This document shows, in pieces, positions 11,641 to 22,558 of a DNA stretch of 64,000 nucleotides. Origin of the DNA: Saxidomus purpurata (Eukaryota; Mollusca; Bivalvia; Venerida; Veneridae); the NCBI GenBank assembly GCA_022818135.1, contig JAFMSR010000008.1, positions 12,433,399 to 12,497,398 of the forward strand. The letters are read 5' to 3'. Both the position numbers and the translations under genes were made by a program. Each line of letters begins with the position of its first letter. Positions within the stretch are counted from its first letter, which is position 1. The notes below the pieces were generated by a model. The model made no database searches. It saw only the letters and a list, made by a program, of their open reading frames with translations, and had not been told where the DNA came from.

Positions 11641-12900
11641 TTTATTTGTTTGTGTAACAAACAAATTTACTTACTATTTTCCGAAGCCTATTCCTTAAGT
11701 ACCAAATCCGAAAGTAGCTCCGGCACGTCAGTCAGCATATAATTCCAAATTATGATTCTTTATTTGACACCATACATGGCCATTGCAGACATGAAAGTTG
11801 TATTGTTTAAATATATAATGTTATAAACTCATGCAGCATCAGCTAAATTTTGTAAACATAACTAAAGTAAAGTGTTTTCGAATAAGAACCGCGGATGTAT
11901 TTCATTTTACAATGATGCGTAAAAATAAGGGACGATTTACTATATATATACACCCTATAGAAATAGTTCCGATTTCTTAACCCGCCGGCCATTTAAACCT
12001 TGTGCGGAAAGAAAACATATGTTTTGGAGTTTCTGTGACAACAAAATGTCTAACCATGATCGTCATTTAAAAGAATGGAATATTTTGAACAGCCAGGAAT
12101 ATTTACGTGTATTTTTACACATTCTCTTTTTACGATTATATCCATCAATTCATAAATTTTATTCAATGCGCGGCAAGGGATGTAATTATAACTTTCCTTA
12201 TTGCTTATATGTTTATTATGCGGACCTGGCGCGAGCTAGTCTGCGTTCCTACATGTATTAGAAATACGCGTGAGCACCTTAAGCAGAAAACAGGTGTTAG
12301 GATACGTTAATGTCGATGTTTAAACGATTTGTTATACATTGTATTTCATAGGTGGTGATTGTTTTAAGTACAAGGCAATTTACCCTATAGTTTACTGTAG
12401 GCCTCGTTATCTTGAAACGCTTCGAATGAGCTATTTTGTTAAAATACATCAATTACTGCAGAAAAACATTTGAACATCGTTACTTCCTGGTCTGAACCAT
12501 ATTCGTTCTATAAATGTATATTGTGGCATTATAGATACGCATTATTACTTTGTCGGTCCGCACGATTGATCCCCTTATTGATCGGTGCTATTGCCTGCTC
12601 GTTTGTGTTACCGAAGCGCCGTAACTACTAACTAGCTGCTCGATCAGTGTCTGATTTTAGACAGTAGAACTGTAGGTGAAAACATTTTATTGAGTACAGT
12701 GAAAATCCCTGCTGTCTATGTGTACCGGGAATAGAAACAGAGACAATACGATCCAAAATACGATTTATAACTGTTGCATTCTGTTCATATCTTATTACCA
12801 ACTGGTATAGGCTTCACTAATGATAATTACAGACTGAAATAGCCGTCATAACAAAATAAAGGACATATATTTTGAATACACAAACAAATCCAGCGTCTTC
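11641..12900. other. 1.27-kb stretch absent from the related copy at 20.5 kb
   Basis: Relative to the inverted copy at 20380-20620, this interval interrupts the repeat between TTTTGCCAA and TTTAGTAAAATGTATC. TTTGAT occurs near both junctions, which could be a short target duplication. Inside I see no recognisable protein. Frames at 12019-12310 are short and lack any family signature. Confidence 0.5.
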
Positions 12901-13060
12901 AGCGCTTTGATTTAGTAAAATGTATCCTAAATATACGCATAAAGTTAGAAACTTTCACCGTTTCTTATTTTATAAGCAAGCGTTTATATGATGACATATA
13001 GGCGTCAAAATTACGTTTTTTCGACATTGCCGTTTGAAAGTGTTTTACGGGGTATTGAAA
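12901..13060 (+). repeat. Repeat piece, inverted relative to 20380-20528
   Basis: Contains GAAACTTTCACCGTTTC, AAGCAAGCGTTTAT, AAAATTACGTTTTTTCGAC and GTTTGAAAGTGTTTTACGGG, all present in reverse complement at 20380-20528 in the mirrored order. This is the second half of the repeat split at 11640/12901. Confidence 0.75.
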
Positions 13061-14285
13061 ACTAATTAGACGTCCTAATAATCACTGAATTACAGGTGTA
13101 GTATAACTAATGCTGATTCATTACGTATTGTAACCCCGGAGAGCATTATTCGTTTCGCATTAACGAATACAGCTTCCGAAATTAAATTAAGGGCTGTATT
13201 CGAGGTTCTTGTACCTTTTTTTCGAATACAGCTCCCCAGCGACCCGATAACATAGACTTGTATTTAAGGCGTATCATTAGTTTTTAAATACGCGGCACGC
13301 AATTTATTATAGAATAACAAGGATCCATCCAGCTATTCATGATGCAGTATTTAGCCCTGGGATGTCTGTTTTTGTTTTGTATGACACTTGCGCAAAACTT
13401 TGAGGTTTAATGACATTTTTGTTGGTATTGAAGAATTATTTTCTTTCAATAAACCTACATTTTTTCATATGAATGTAGCACATAAGGCGGTAGTTTAAGT
13501 AGTTTTGTACTTCATTTCATAAATAAATTGTTGACGGAATGAAGCACATTCACACCAGGGTGTAAGGTCCAACAGACGGACTGATAAGACAACATACATA
13601 CATGGTAGGACAACAGACATATGGTCAGACAGATGGACCCAAGCTGTCGAACTACAATTTGGCCATTGACTTAAAAGTTGATCGAACGACCAAGCTTCTT
13701 CCTAAAGTGGAGACATAAATTCATTTGGCCAAAATACACATCGCACGTACTCAGACTTATGTTATTTAATCTGTTTATCATCCGTTTGATCAAACATAGG
13801 GAGCTTTATTCAAATGCGCATATGCTTTGGTTCGAATACAACTCCGTTATACAGAGGGAGCTGTATTTGTTAATGTGCACCAAATAAAGCTCCCCGGAGA
13901 GCTGTATTCGAAAGGAGCCGTATCCGGTGTTACGCAAACATCTAAGAGCTCGGGTTACAAAATACCGTCCTACATTAATGCAAGAAAATTTGAAAACGGG
14001 GATGTTGGTAACTATGCATAATTATGAAGAGCGAGTTCAATCTTATATTTAACTAATTTTGCATATTCACCGGGTTCTATATACTCATGTCAAAATACGA
14101 TCGTCTTATATAGTAACCTATTACGAAGTGATAACAAGACGAATTTTGATGCAAGGCATCAAAGACGCCGCGCATGTTTTGAAGCATGGCTGGGAGATGG
14201 GCACTGGGGCAGGTTTCTATTATAAAATGTGCGTGGTTAACATCAGCGAACCCTTTTTTACTACATAAAATGATCATTACCTCTG
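13061..14285. other. Intergenic DNA with short GAGCTGTATTCG motifs
   Basis: A short motif, GCTGTATTCG or its complement CGAATACAGC, occurs five or more times in both orientations (13160-13235 and 13830-13920). It suggests a decayed palindromic element. No gene is supported. Confidence 0.45.
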
Positions 14286-14574
14286 TCACGGACCTATATA
14301 CACATTATGTTAATTATGTTATTTGTTTTATTCATCCTTGTAATGATATATGCAAATAAAAAGATTTTAAATGATTTTCTAGTTTCTGTTCTTTATTTTC
14401 ATTCACTCATGGGAATTTTCGTAACTGGAAATGCAGATAAGTTGTTAAACTGTCAAAGAACTTGAACAAAAAATATCGCTAAAATTTATCGAACTATTTA
14501 AATACAAAAAAAGAAAAGTAATACTTTTTTCTAATAGAGAACGGACCTATACACATGTGTATATAGGTCCGTGA
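14286..14574. mobile_element. Small TIR element, TCACGGACCTATATACACAT ends
   Basis: The left end TCACGGACCTATATACACAT (14286-14305) is matched by the inverted ATGTGTATATAGGTCCGTGA (14555-14574). The 289-bp unit has no coding capacity. The sequence right of it (GGGAGGTAATCGTTAC at 14608) and the TATAGGTCCGTG end both recur at 21260-22003, so it is a member of, or lies in, a local repeat family. No target duplication was seen. Confidence 0.62.
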
Positions 14575-15913
14575 TTGCAATGATTTTGGGTTTTAATACC
14601 GTCTAAGGGAGGTAATCGTTACAACATAAAGTACACACTAAGTTACATCGAACTAATTTGCTTAAAACCTAACCTATCATTCTAAAATTACACATATTCA
14701 ACAAATACATTAATTTTTATCATTTAGAATAATAAAAAGTGTATTTAACATAAAAAAACTATTGAATTAAGACTTGTTTCCGGTAATCTCATTTGTTTTT
14801 GGTTGTTTCCGGTAAAAAGTTGTTTTCGGTAATCAGTAACACGGGAAACTGATTTATAAAAATAAAGTTTTTATTAGTAATTAGCATAATACTAAACCCT
14901 TATGTAACTTCCATATTGTTTGTCGATTGTGATAATTAAATACCTCTTTTCTCACAACATTAATTATTTTCGGATGCTAATTTTACACTGGCTATTTTTA
15001 GATACCAAGGAACTGATACACAAAACTATTTATAACCATGGCTCCTCCCACAATTTCACTGAATCACAGGTCGGTTAATAGGAAGCAGAGGCAAAAACCT
15101 GTGCAAATATAATTTACACCGGGTCTAAATATTGTGAAAAAGAACTATCTGTAAAACAGATATACCTGCCCCTCCCTCCTTGTAGCTGGTAATGTGGATT
15201 TTTCTTTCTTTCTATTCCCGAAGCATTATACACTCCAGCAATATGGCGGAAAGAGACGAAATCCACATGATTAATTATGCTGTGACGTATACATTTTACA
15301 GAACTTCCATTGGCTGATTATTGTTTTTGTTTACAAATGATGGAGTGGAATTCCGTTAGGGCCCTACGTATTGCATAGTTGGGTGAACGGTTTTTCTTTA
15401 CAGTTTCAATATTAAAGTGTAATATGTAGTAATTAAAATGGGTTTTCATTGATTTTTCACGTTGGCGCCATGTATTCTATTATCTGAGTGTTTTAAGATA
15501 GCAAAACATCTTCCGAATCTTTTTTTCTGAGCTTTGATGAATCGGGTCGTAAGGTCCGTAAACAAAGCTATAAAAAACCCGTGGTCTACGAGTTTGTGGA
15601 AAAGTTATTAAATACTCATTAAATGTGTCCAAAGTTTTGAAATAAGGGAAGGAGACATGTGTATTTTGTATTGTATTGTTTTTTAATGACTTAATACAAT
15701 TTAATGATTCATAAAAGTCATTTTTCATACATAGAACATAGTTTAGATTTACAATAATAATGTTGGCTGCTCCCTATTCGATTATGCAACCCCATGGTCC
15801 AAAATTGAAACCTATTCAATACTGACGCCGCGATTCCTCGCGGCGTCAATAAATATAGACTTTCTATTGGTGTGTGTCCTTTTTGCCAGTTTCACACAAT
15901 TAAAATAAATATA
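14575..15913. other. Intergenic DNA, nothing recognised beyond shared repeat motifs
   Basis: Shares GGGAGGTAATCGTTAC and TTTCCGGTAA-type segments with 21790-22003. The 15480-15728 minus-strand frame has no recognisable domain. Confidence 0.4.
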
Positions 15914-16178
15914 CTGTCTCCGTGGTCAAGTGGTTAAGCTAAATAATTTGTTATTACTAAACCTATAACTGTTCAAGTGTCAGGATTCGAGCCCCTCTAT
16001 ACCGACGTGACACGTTATGTAAGAAAGCTGGATCAGAAAGTGGTTCTTCTAAGAAACGATGGCTAGGTTAATTGTTTAAACGGTGTTGAACCCGCACCCT
16101 CTCCCCTTAAAATTAGTGATAAAGTTTTTGCAGTTAAATGCGTTTCATCATTTTTCTCTGTACGCAAAAAAAAAAAAA
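15914..16178 (+). repeat. Candidate tRNA-derived SINE
   Basis: The A-box TGGTCAAGTGG (15923-15933) is followed by GTTAAG. The B-box GGATTCGAGCCCC starts near 15983, so the head resembles a tRNA-Leu or tRNA-Ser type with a long variable arm or an insertion. A body of about 150 bp follows and ends in a run of 13 A at about 16166-16178. Head, body and A tail are the SINE layout. No target duplication is obvious, and I did not match a named family. Confidence 0.5.
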
Positions 16179-17029
16179 TGTGTTAAAAAGACGCAAAATA
16201 CAGGGAACTACTTTCACGAAATAACATGAGATAAACGTATTTACATTGCATGAGGTAAATGTTGATAAAGAAATATTCTTTGTTTAGTACCTTCTGCACT
16301 ATCTGCGCGTAAAGTATTTTTTCACCCCAGAAACATCCAATTTGGTTTGGTTTGGTGCTGAGCGTATCAAATTTGCACCAGTAATGCTTGGTGTAGACTC
16401 GGATTCGCCGCTGAACAAAATAGCAGAAGGTATCCGTAAATCGTCGAACTTGCCCACAGAATACTAGTAGAACTTTACTATGATTTTCTCTTCCCAACGA
16501 ACATTTTTGATAAGAGCCAGATGACAGCCTAAAATAGTTCTTTTTAGTAATTATACGTTTTCCTATGAAAATGTTTACCTGTTAGGCCAATTTACGTGTT
16601 GATTTGGCCATGTTTGTATTAAGGTCCTAATTTAGTATTTAAGTGCTTCGCCACGTAGTAAACGAACTTGCTTTGTACGTGGCACTTCTCTGTAGTCAGT
16701 CATGAGTTGGTGTGCAACGAATATATCTACTCTCACAAAAAATGCGTTTCTTTTCACGTGCAACGGCGGACAAGCCATTACAGTTGATGAAATAAAATCA
16801 TAATGTAAAGGTACCTGGGTACGAGTGATGCGCTTACATTAGAATGTCTATTCTAATAACTGAATATTTACGAGTTATCCTCTTGAGAATTTTGGTTTCG
16901 GGAAGAGTACCTCCAGTATGCACAGTTAATTTCCGAATCAAACACGAATTGCAGTACAAAGCTGAGTAGAGGTGCTGCAGTACAGTAACATTTAAATCCC
17001 AGAAGAAACTAGTTAAACCTATCCAACAT
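16179..17029. other. Intergenic DNA, nothing recognised
   Basis: Short unrelated open frames in different phases. No domain or repeat terminus seen. Confidence 0.4.
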
Positions 17030-17222
17030 TTGCTGCGCCGGCTGGTTGTTACTGCTGCAGTTGGTGCTGCTGCTACTTCTACCTCTGTTGCATCGTTACT
17101 ACTACTACTGATGCTACTGCTGATGTTGTTGCTGCTGTGCACTTTAGTTACTACTTATACTAATGCTGCTACTGCTGCTGTTACTACTACTGCTGCTGAT
17201 GTTATAGCAACAACAACAACGG
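17030..17222. repeat. Imperfect trinucleotide repeat tract (TGC/TAC/TTG mix)
   Basis: A run of GCTGCT, TACTACTAC, GATGTTGTTGC and GCAACAACAACAACGG triplets with many interruptions. Any frame through it gives leucine/threonine/alanine-rich translations, which explains the open frames here. I see no exon evidence. Confidence 0.8.
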
Positions 17223-17372
17223 TAACCTATATAATTACAAAAACTTTTCCATGTCCAACCATTCTATCTATTTTAGTCATGTATAGTCTGATTCGTGTTT
17301 TCAGACATCGGTTTGGTTTCTTTCGTTTCAATACCATCATTAAATAATATCATATGTTATTTCGTTTTTGAA

Positions 17373-17473
17373 GTGTTATATGGGGATATATTACCCGCCT
17401 AGACTTATATTTCACGAGCCGTTAGGCGAGGATAATATTATGTCTAGGCGAGTAATATATCACCATATATCAC
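17373..17473. repeat. Hairpin, 36-40 bp arms
   Basis: The left arm GGGGATATATTACCCGCC... and the right arm ...GGCGAGTAATATATCACC are complementary over about 36 bp, including CCTAGAC/GTCTAGG, with a loop of about 25 bp. It looks like a small fold-back element. Confidence 0.7.
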
Positions 17474-17491
17474 GTCAAAAAACAAATAACA

Positions 17492-17793
17492 ATTTTATTA
17501 CCCTTCCCTTTCTTAAATATTGAAAGATTCCTTTTATGTTTTATTTATTTAACGGTTGAACGTAACAAGACCATCATATCCCCTTACGATACCTCAATGT
17601 TACTGCGTGACGTCACAAATCAGCACGGACTTATACATTGACGTTACGCGGCGAACAAGCTCACGTTCAGCATGGGGTACAGTAACGGGGTTATGTCAAG
17701 TGTATATTTCCGGCTTGTCCGTAAATATCAATATCTATTTACGGATCGTTGACCAATCAGAGGACCGCAAATTTAATGGAAGGGTAATAAAAG
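17492..17793. mobile_element. Possible 300-bp MITE with ATTTTATTACCCTTCC ends
   Basis: ATTTTATTACCCTTCC at 17492-17507 is matched by inverted GGAAGGGTAATAAAA at 17778-17792. The interior is about 270 bp. No target duplication is visible and TIR length is modest, so this is a candidate only. Confidence 0.45.
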
Positions 17794-19342
17794 AATATAG
17801 TTTAAACCGAACAGTTATAATATTTTAATGAAAGTGAGCTTTATGCGGGATATGTCCACATGTCTTTCGCATATTGCTAACGTTGTGATCGTTATGAGTG
17901 GATTTTTAACGCAAGAAACACACAATGAGCTTTATGCTTCTCTACTGTTCGACTGATGGCAGTGTCGAAAAAAAGACAAAAGTCCTTAAAAGCATTGAAT
18001 ATCTTAAATGTAGCCACTGGTATGTTTATTAAATAATTTACGTACATATTTTTAAATAATTCTTACAAAAATGTGGAAATATAAAATGATTTTATATTGT
18101 ACTTAAAAGAAATGATGAACTTGACATCGTTCTCGGCTCGGAAGAGGCCATGTATGAAAGGCAGTGCTTTATAATGATCATCTTTGGTCCGAGAATAGTG
18201 CCCCATCCGAATAACATTCAAATAATTGTTCCTTCCAAGGAAGGGACACTTAGAGTTGTACAGACACACTTGACTGAACAATGCAGCACGTAAGCCAATT
18301 TTCGGTGTGTTTCCGTTATAAATTAAACGTTGTGATATTGAAAACTACAAGAAAAACTGTGATACTACGTATCGCAGCGGGCCTAGAAACAAAGCTTTCA
18401 TGTAAATATTTTGAAATTTGATTATAAACTTTGTAACAGAGACAGAATAAATCTACATTCTAGGTTCCTATAAAGCAAATACTTGACTATCTGGTTTGTG
18501 CATTTACAATTCAGTAACTCTTTCTCATTTCCAGTGTATCATTTATGATCTAAAAAGAAACGAAATCATATTCATGAAAAAGCTTTAGTCTTTATTATCT
18601 TTCCGTTTTTTTCCATTAGATTGTATATACGAGCCCTATTTTCATTCAGCGTTAATTAAAACAAAGTTAACGCAGCAATATCATAATATGTTCTCCACTA
18701 TGTTCCATTAAGGTGATTCTCAGAATATACAATACTATTCCTGCCTCTATCCTTACAAAATCGTTTGCTGTCAAAATGTTTGTAAACAAAAAAGCGCACA
18801 TTTTTACGATTACTTAAAGTATCGTTACCGACCAATTAGTTAACTTTGGCTACCTGTCAGTTTACTGCTGTAGACCAGTCTAATAACACGAAATGTAAAC
18901 CAGTCTGATAAAAATAGAAAGTGAATCCCGACCAGTTAGTAAACTTTGGCTAGCTTTCACTTTATTGCTCTAACATGACATGTCTGATTTAAATAGACTG
19001 TCAGTGACTGTAAATTTTAAATTATAAAAATCGAGTCATAGTAACGTAATGGACCCACTTTACACGATACCGGAAGATACCGGCATGTTTGACCGATATC
19101 GATTTTTAAACTGGCCGAAAAATAAAAACTTTTCACTTCTTATTAGACGTTAAAATAATTTGTCGTTTTACATGGATAAAAGGTAGAGATATCCTTTTTT
19201 GACAATTTTAAAGTTACACAATGAACAGTGGTTTAACCCATTCTTTATCGTAACTTCCTAGGCGATTTTCATAACATTTTGTTCAAAGAACTATACACTA
19301 CTTCACCTACATGTTACATTTTCCAACCACGTATTAAATATA
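17794..19342. other. Intergenic DNA with two short repeats
   Basis: Positions 18344-18420 resemble 31394-31470 (shared AGAAAAAC.GTGATAC..., ATC.CAGCGGGCC and CATGTAAATATT). Two diverged copies of a unit of about 95 bp (CCGACCAxTTAGT.AACTTTGGCTA) lie at 18828-18990. No gene supported. Confidence 0.45.
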
Positions 19343-19364
19343 GCGGGCCGCTACTGCGGCCCGC
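19343..19364. other. GC-rich perfect hairpin
   Basis: GCGGGCCGC, loop TACT, then GCGGCCCGC: a perfect 9-bp stem with a 4-base loop in strongly AT-rich surroundings. No T run follows, so it is not a bacterial-type terminator. Function unknown. Confidence 0.7.
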
Positions 19365-20379
19365 AATAACTAACCAACTAACAACCAATAGCCGTTCTTT
19401 TCCGTACACGCTACATGTTTACGTTACTGTGGTTATTTCCCTTTATGTGGTAACTTCACTGGGTAAGCTATAGTCTCACTACTTGCACTTCGAAGGCAAA
19501 CCGTTTTTACAGGTTGACATTTAATAGCTGTCCGCCTTCTAGGTAAGCTATAGCACTCATATACAAAATCAGCTATTGCACGTTGGACTTGCAGAAATCG
19601 CCCGACAATGCGTTTGCTTTTGCATTATGAGTTTGACAAATAGCTGAAAAAATGTTAATTTACATATGTTTGCATAGCGTAGAAATATGCTAATATTGTT
19701 GCTGGAAGTATTGGCGCGAACTTACCATGTGACCATATAAAAGCAGATCTAGCGTGACGTAGTAACAGGTGCATGTAGTATTAAATACTGTAGATACTAA
19801 TGCCTGAATTTGCTTAGACTGTCGTAGTTTGTATTTCAATAATATATATAGACAGATATGCCTTAGAAGCTATAACTTGTAATTTCATTAGAATGAAAGT
19901 AACTGAGTAAACAGGAAGTGTTAGGTATGCAGTCTAAGTGTTCGGTACCATGAATATATTTGCGTCACCGTCTGCGGCTGATGGTTCATTTCGCGACGCA
20001 CAATTCAGAATTCACGGAAAACATGTTTATTCTCCGTTGTATTTCTTTGAACTGTGCGCTGCACTTCTTATTATATATTCAAATTCATTTTATAGTGATG
20101 GCTCTAACAACGTTTTCCTTATAAGCATTCAACGAATAAGAATAAGAACTTGCATTTGAACGAAGCCTCTTGATTTTTGGAAGGCTAACTTTTTTTCAAA
20201 TATCCAGGATTCTCCTTTCTTATCAAAAGTAGGAATACAAGCAGCCGTGTTAAAAAAGCTACTCGGTTACTAGATGTATATGTGAAATGTATATGTGTCA
20301 TGAATCAGCTACAAATTCACCAAATGATAAAAAAAAATCTTGTAATTCATGGTTTATTTGGATGTACAATAAACTTTAA
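19365..20379. other. Intergenic DNA, nothing recognised
   Basis: Short open frames only (for example 19938-20159), with no recognisable domain. Confidence 0.4.
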
Positions 20380-20620
20380 AATGCCCCGTAAAACACTTTC
20401 AAACGGCAACGTCGAAAAAACGTAATTTTGACGTCTATGTGTCATCATAATAAACGCTTGCTTAAAAAATACGAAACGGTGAAAGTTTCTAAGTTTTGCG
20501 TATAGTTAAGATACATTTTACTAAATTTTGGCAAAAAATTACGGACAGATTTATTTTAAATTTCGAGCGAAGCTATTTTTTGTGGATAAATTCAGAAAAT
20601 CAAAATGTTATTTTTTCAGT
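20380..20620 (-). repeat. Contiguous copy of the repeat split at 11526-13060
   Basis: Its reverse complement reads continuously through the sequences found at 11526-11640 and 12901-13060. It therefore gives the uninterrupted form of that repeat. Function unknown. Confidence 0.75.
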
Positions 20621-21239
20621 CTCTTTTTGCACAGCATAAATGCAAAGTAATTCAGAGTAAATAACTATATCAGAACTTTTAATAGCTTTATTTTGATGCC
20701 AATTTTATTGCTTTACGTCAACAAATGATCTCTGTACAGTAGGTATAAGACAAGATTTGTCTCCATACAACAGACGTAAAAAGGGCACGACATGGTCACG
20801 TTTGCGACGTCATGGTAACGTTATGTTCATAAATAGCGTCAAATTAAATATAGATCTGAATCAGAAATATCGTCAAGTTTCAGTAAGTACCAAACACTAA
20901 GGTAGACTAGAGAATTTTTATAAAGTATGCTTTCACCTTACAGAATAACGCGGTCACACGCGCTAATAGAGGAGCGCTATTCAGATTACTTAGCCGGAAT
21001 ACTTTGCGAAAATTATTGTTGAATTTGTATTTTGTTAAATTGTAATACTGTTTTTATGAACTTGTTATCTTAAAAAAAACATTTTGTGATATTAGATGGG
21101 CGAAAATCGATTATTTTTGTAATATATTAGTCGGCAAAATACAATTTTTTTTGTGAATTTCAGTTTTATATGGTCATGTCATAGAATCGATCGTAAAACA
21201 AAGAGCTGATGTCGAAATTGTTTTTAAAGTTTCACATAC

Positions 21240-22003
21240 CTATATACACACATATGTGAATATAGGTCCGTGAACGTGTGCAGTCATTTTGGAGATATAA
21301 TCTTTGTGATATGTTGACTTGTTTCCGATTAGTTGATTTATATATGACACGATATATACTAAGGAGCGTTAGAAGTTCCGATTAGTGTATAATAATTTCA
21401 CCGAGTGGGCACCAAAAGTGATATTTTCACGTAAATCCGGGTATAAGATTGCAAAACAGTGAAAAATAAAAATGGTAATCCACTGTTTCAAAACTGTGGA
21501 TTATCACTTTTATTTCACTGAGAAAACTCTATAATTCACTGGAAAACATAAAGTAAAACGTGATATTACACCGAAACCAACAATTATCCTCTATTTCCAA
21601 TACTCTTCTTTGTGTATAATGTGTGCAAAAACCTTCTTTGTTTATACGGGAAAAACCGGGTTTTTCCCGTCCTTAAGTTACACGTGAATTAAAAATTATT
21701 GATGAATTAAGTGTAAAATGAATTTACAATAATTTCAATATATATACGTCCAAGTTGAATTTAGGTTCTCCGTTACAGGAGCCATTTTGGATTTCGACTT
21801 CCGGTGGTAATGACTAAAACATTTCCGAAAACAACTCTTCCCCCTGTTTTCATTCTTCAACAACCAGCTAATTACTGGTTGTTAAACTTAACGATTTTTT
21901 AAAACTTTTTAAAAGAAATTAATTATATATAAAAGTATTTTCTCAATTTTGTCAGGAACGCTGAATTGACGCAGCTACCGCGCTGTAAGGGGAGGTAATC
22001 GTT
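21240..22003. repeat. Repeat related to 14286-14625
   Basis: Begins with a near palindrome around CCTATATACACACATATGTG and TATAGGTCCGTG, and ends with GGGGAGGTAATCGTTAC. Both motifs bracket the element near 14.3-14.6 kb. The interior, including a segment around a TTTTTCCCG/CGGGAAAAA inverted pair (21650-21680), has no coding signal. Confidence 0.5.
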
Positions 22004-22394
22004 ACGTTGCGTTATTCAAAAAGCGTCTACTGACCACAAACTGAAGCGTTGTTTAATGGACGTCATCGTACCATTATACGGAAATTTGTATTACAGTATG
22101 ATTCGTGTTATTTTTTTTTTAATGTTTCTTTGGTTAGACTGTAGTACATGTGGTGTATTACTTATTATGATAACAGTTACAAATTAATTAATGTATTTAG
22201 TTTTTCCCGTAGATAGGTAGCACCTATAGTTATATTATGTGTATTTTGTGTGCAAAATCCTTCTTTGTTTATGTTGTTCGCACAGTCCGTCTGCAAAGTA
22301 TACCGTTCCGACTTCAGAAATCGCAATCGGAATCCTCGGCAGATTCCGTTCCTACATCAATCTGCTGAGGTGTTCCGAATACAGAAGTCCGTGT

Positions 22395-22471
22395 CTCCTA
22401 ATTGGCTGATCTGTTACGGGAGGGACCAATTAAAGCTACACACACGTAGCCTGAAGTAGTATCTAGTAAAG
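22395..22471 (+). promoter_or_regulatory. Proximal promoter / 5' UTR of the MAGT1 ortholog
   Basis: Two CCAAT boxes lie just upstream of the start codon: an inverted one, ATTGG (22401-22405), and a direct one, CCAAT (22426-22430). No TATA box is evident at a sensible distance. The start context AAAGATGG has A at -3 and G at +4. The transcription start cannot be placed from sequence alone. Confidence 0.45.
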
Positions 22472-22558
22472 ATGGAAGCGAAAATGTGGAAAGTGGCAGT
22501 ATTGTGCATATCTTTTGCTATTTTCAGCGCAACATATGCTGTGCAAAAGAAAAAAGAG
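22472..22558 (+). CDS. MAGT1: MAGT1 exon 1 (start codon, signal peptide)
   Basis: Residues 1-29. The hydrophobic core [16 protein letters not shown] follows a lysine-bearing N-terminus, then QKKKE, which corresponds to the QRKKE of vertebrate MAGT1 just after signal cleavage. The exon ends GAG|GTTGCA at phase 0. The donor is weaker than the others, but the next in-frame codons reach a stop at once, which supports the boundary. A second ATG at codon 5 is a possible alternative start. Confidence 0.9.

Noticed and set aside
12019..12310. Two overlapping frames as a gene
   Set aside because: Different phases of AT-rich DNA, no recognisable family, and located in the unexplained 1.27-kb insertion.
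17030..17347. A 105-codon leucine/threonine-rich frame, possible membrane protein
   Set aside because: It is produced by the imperfect trinucleotide tract; the composition follows the repeat and both strands are open there.
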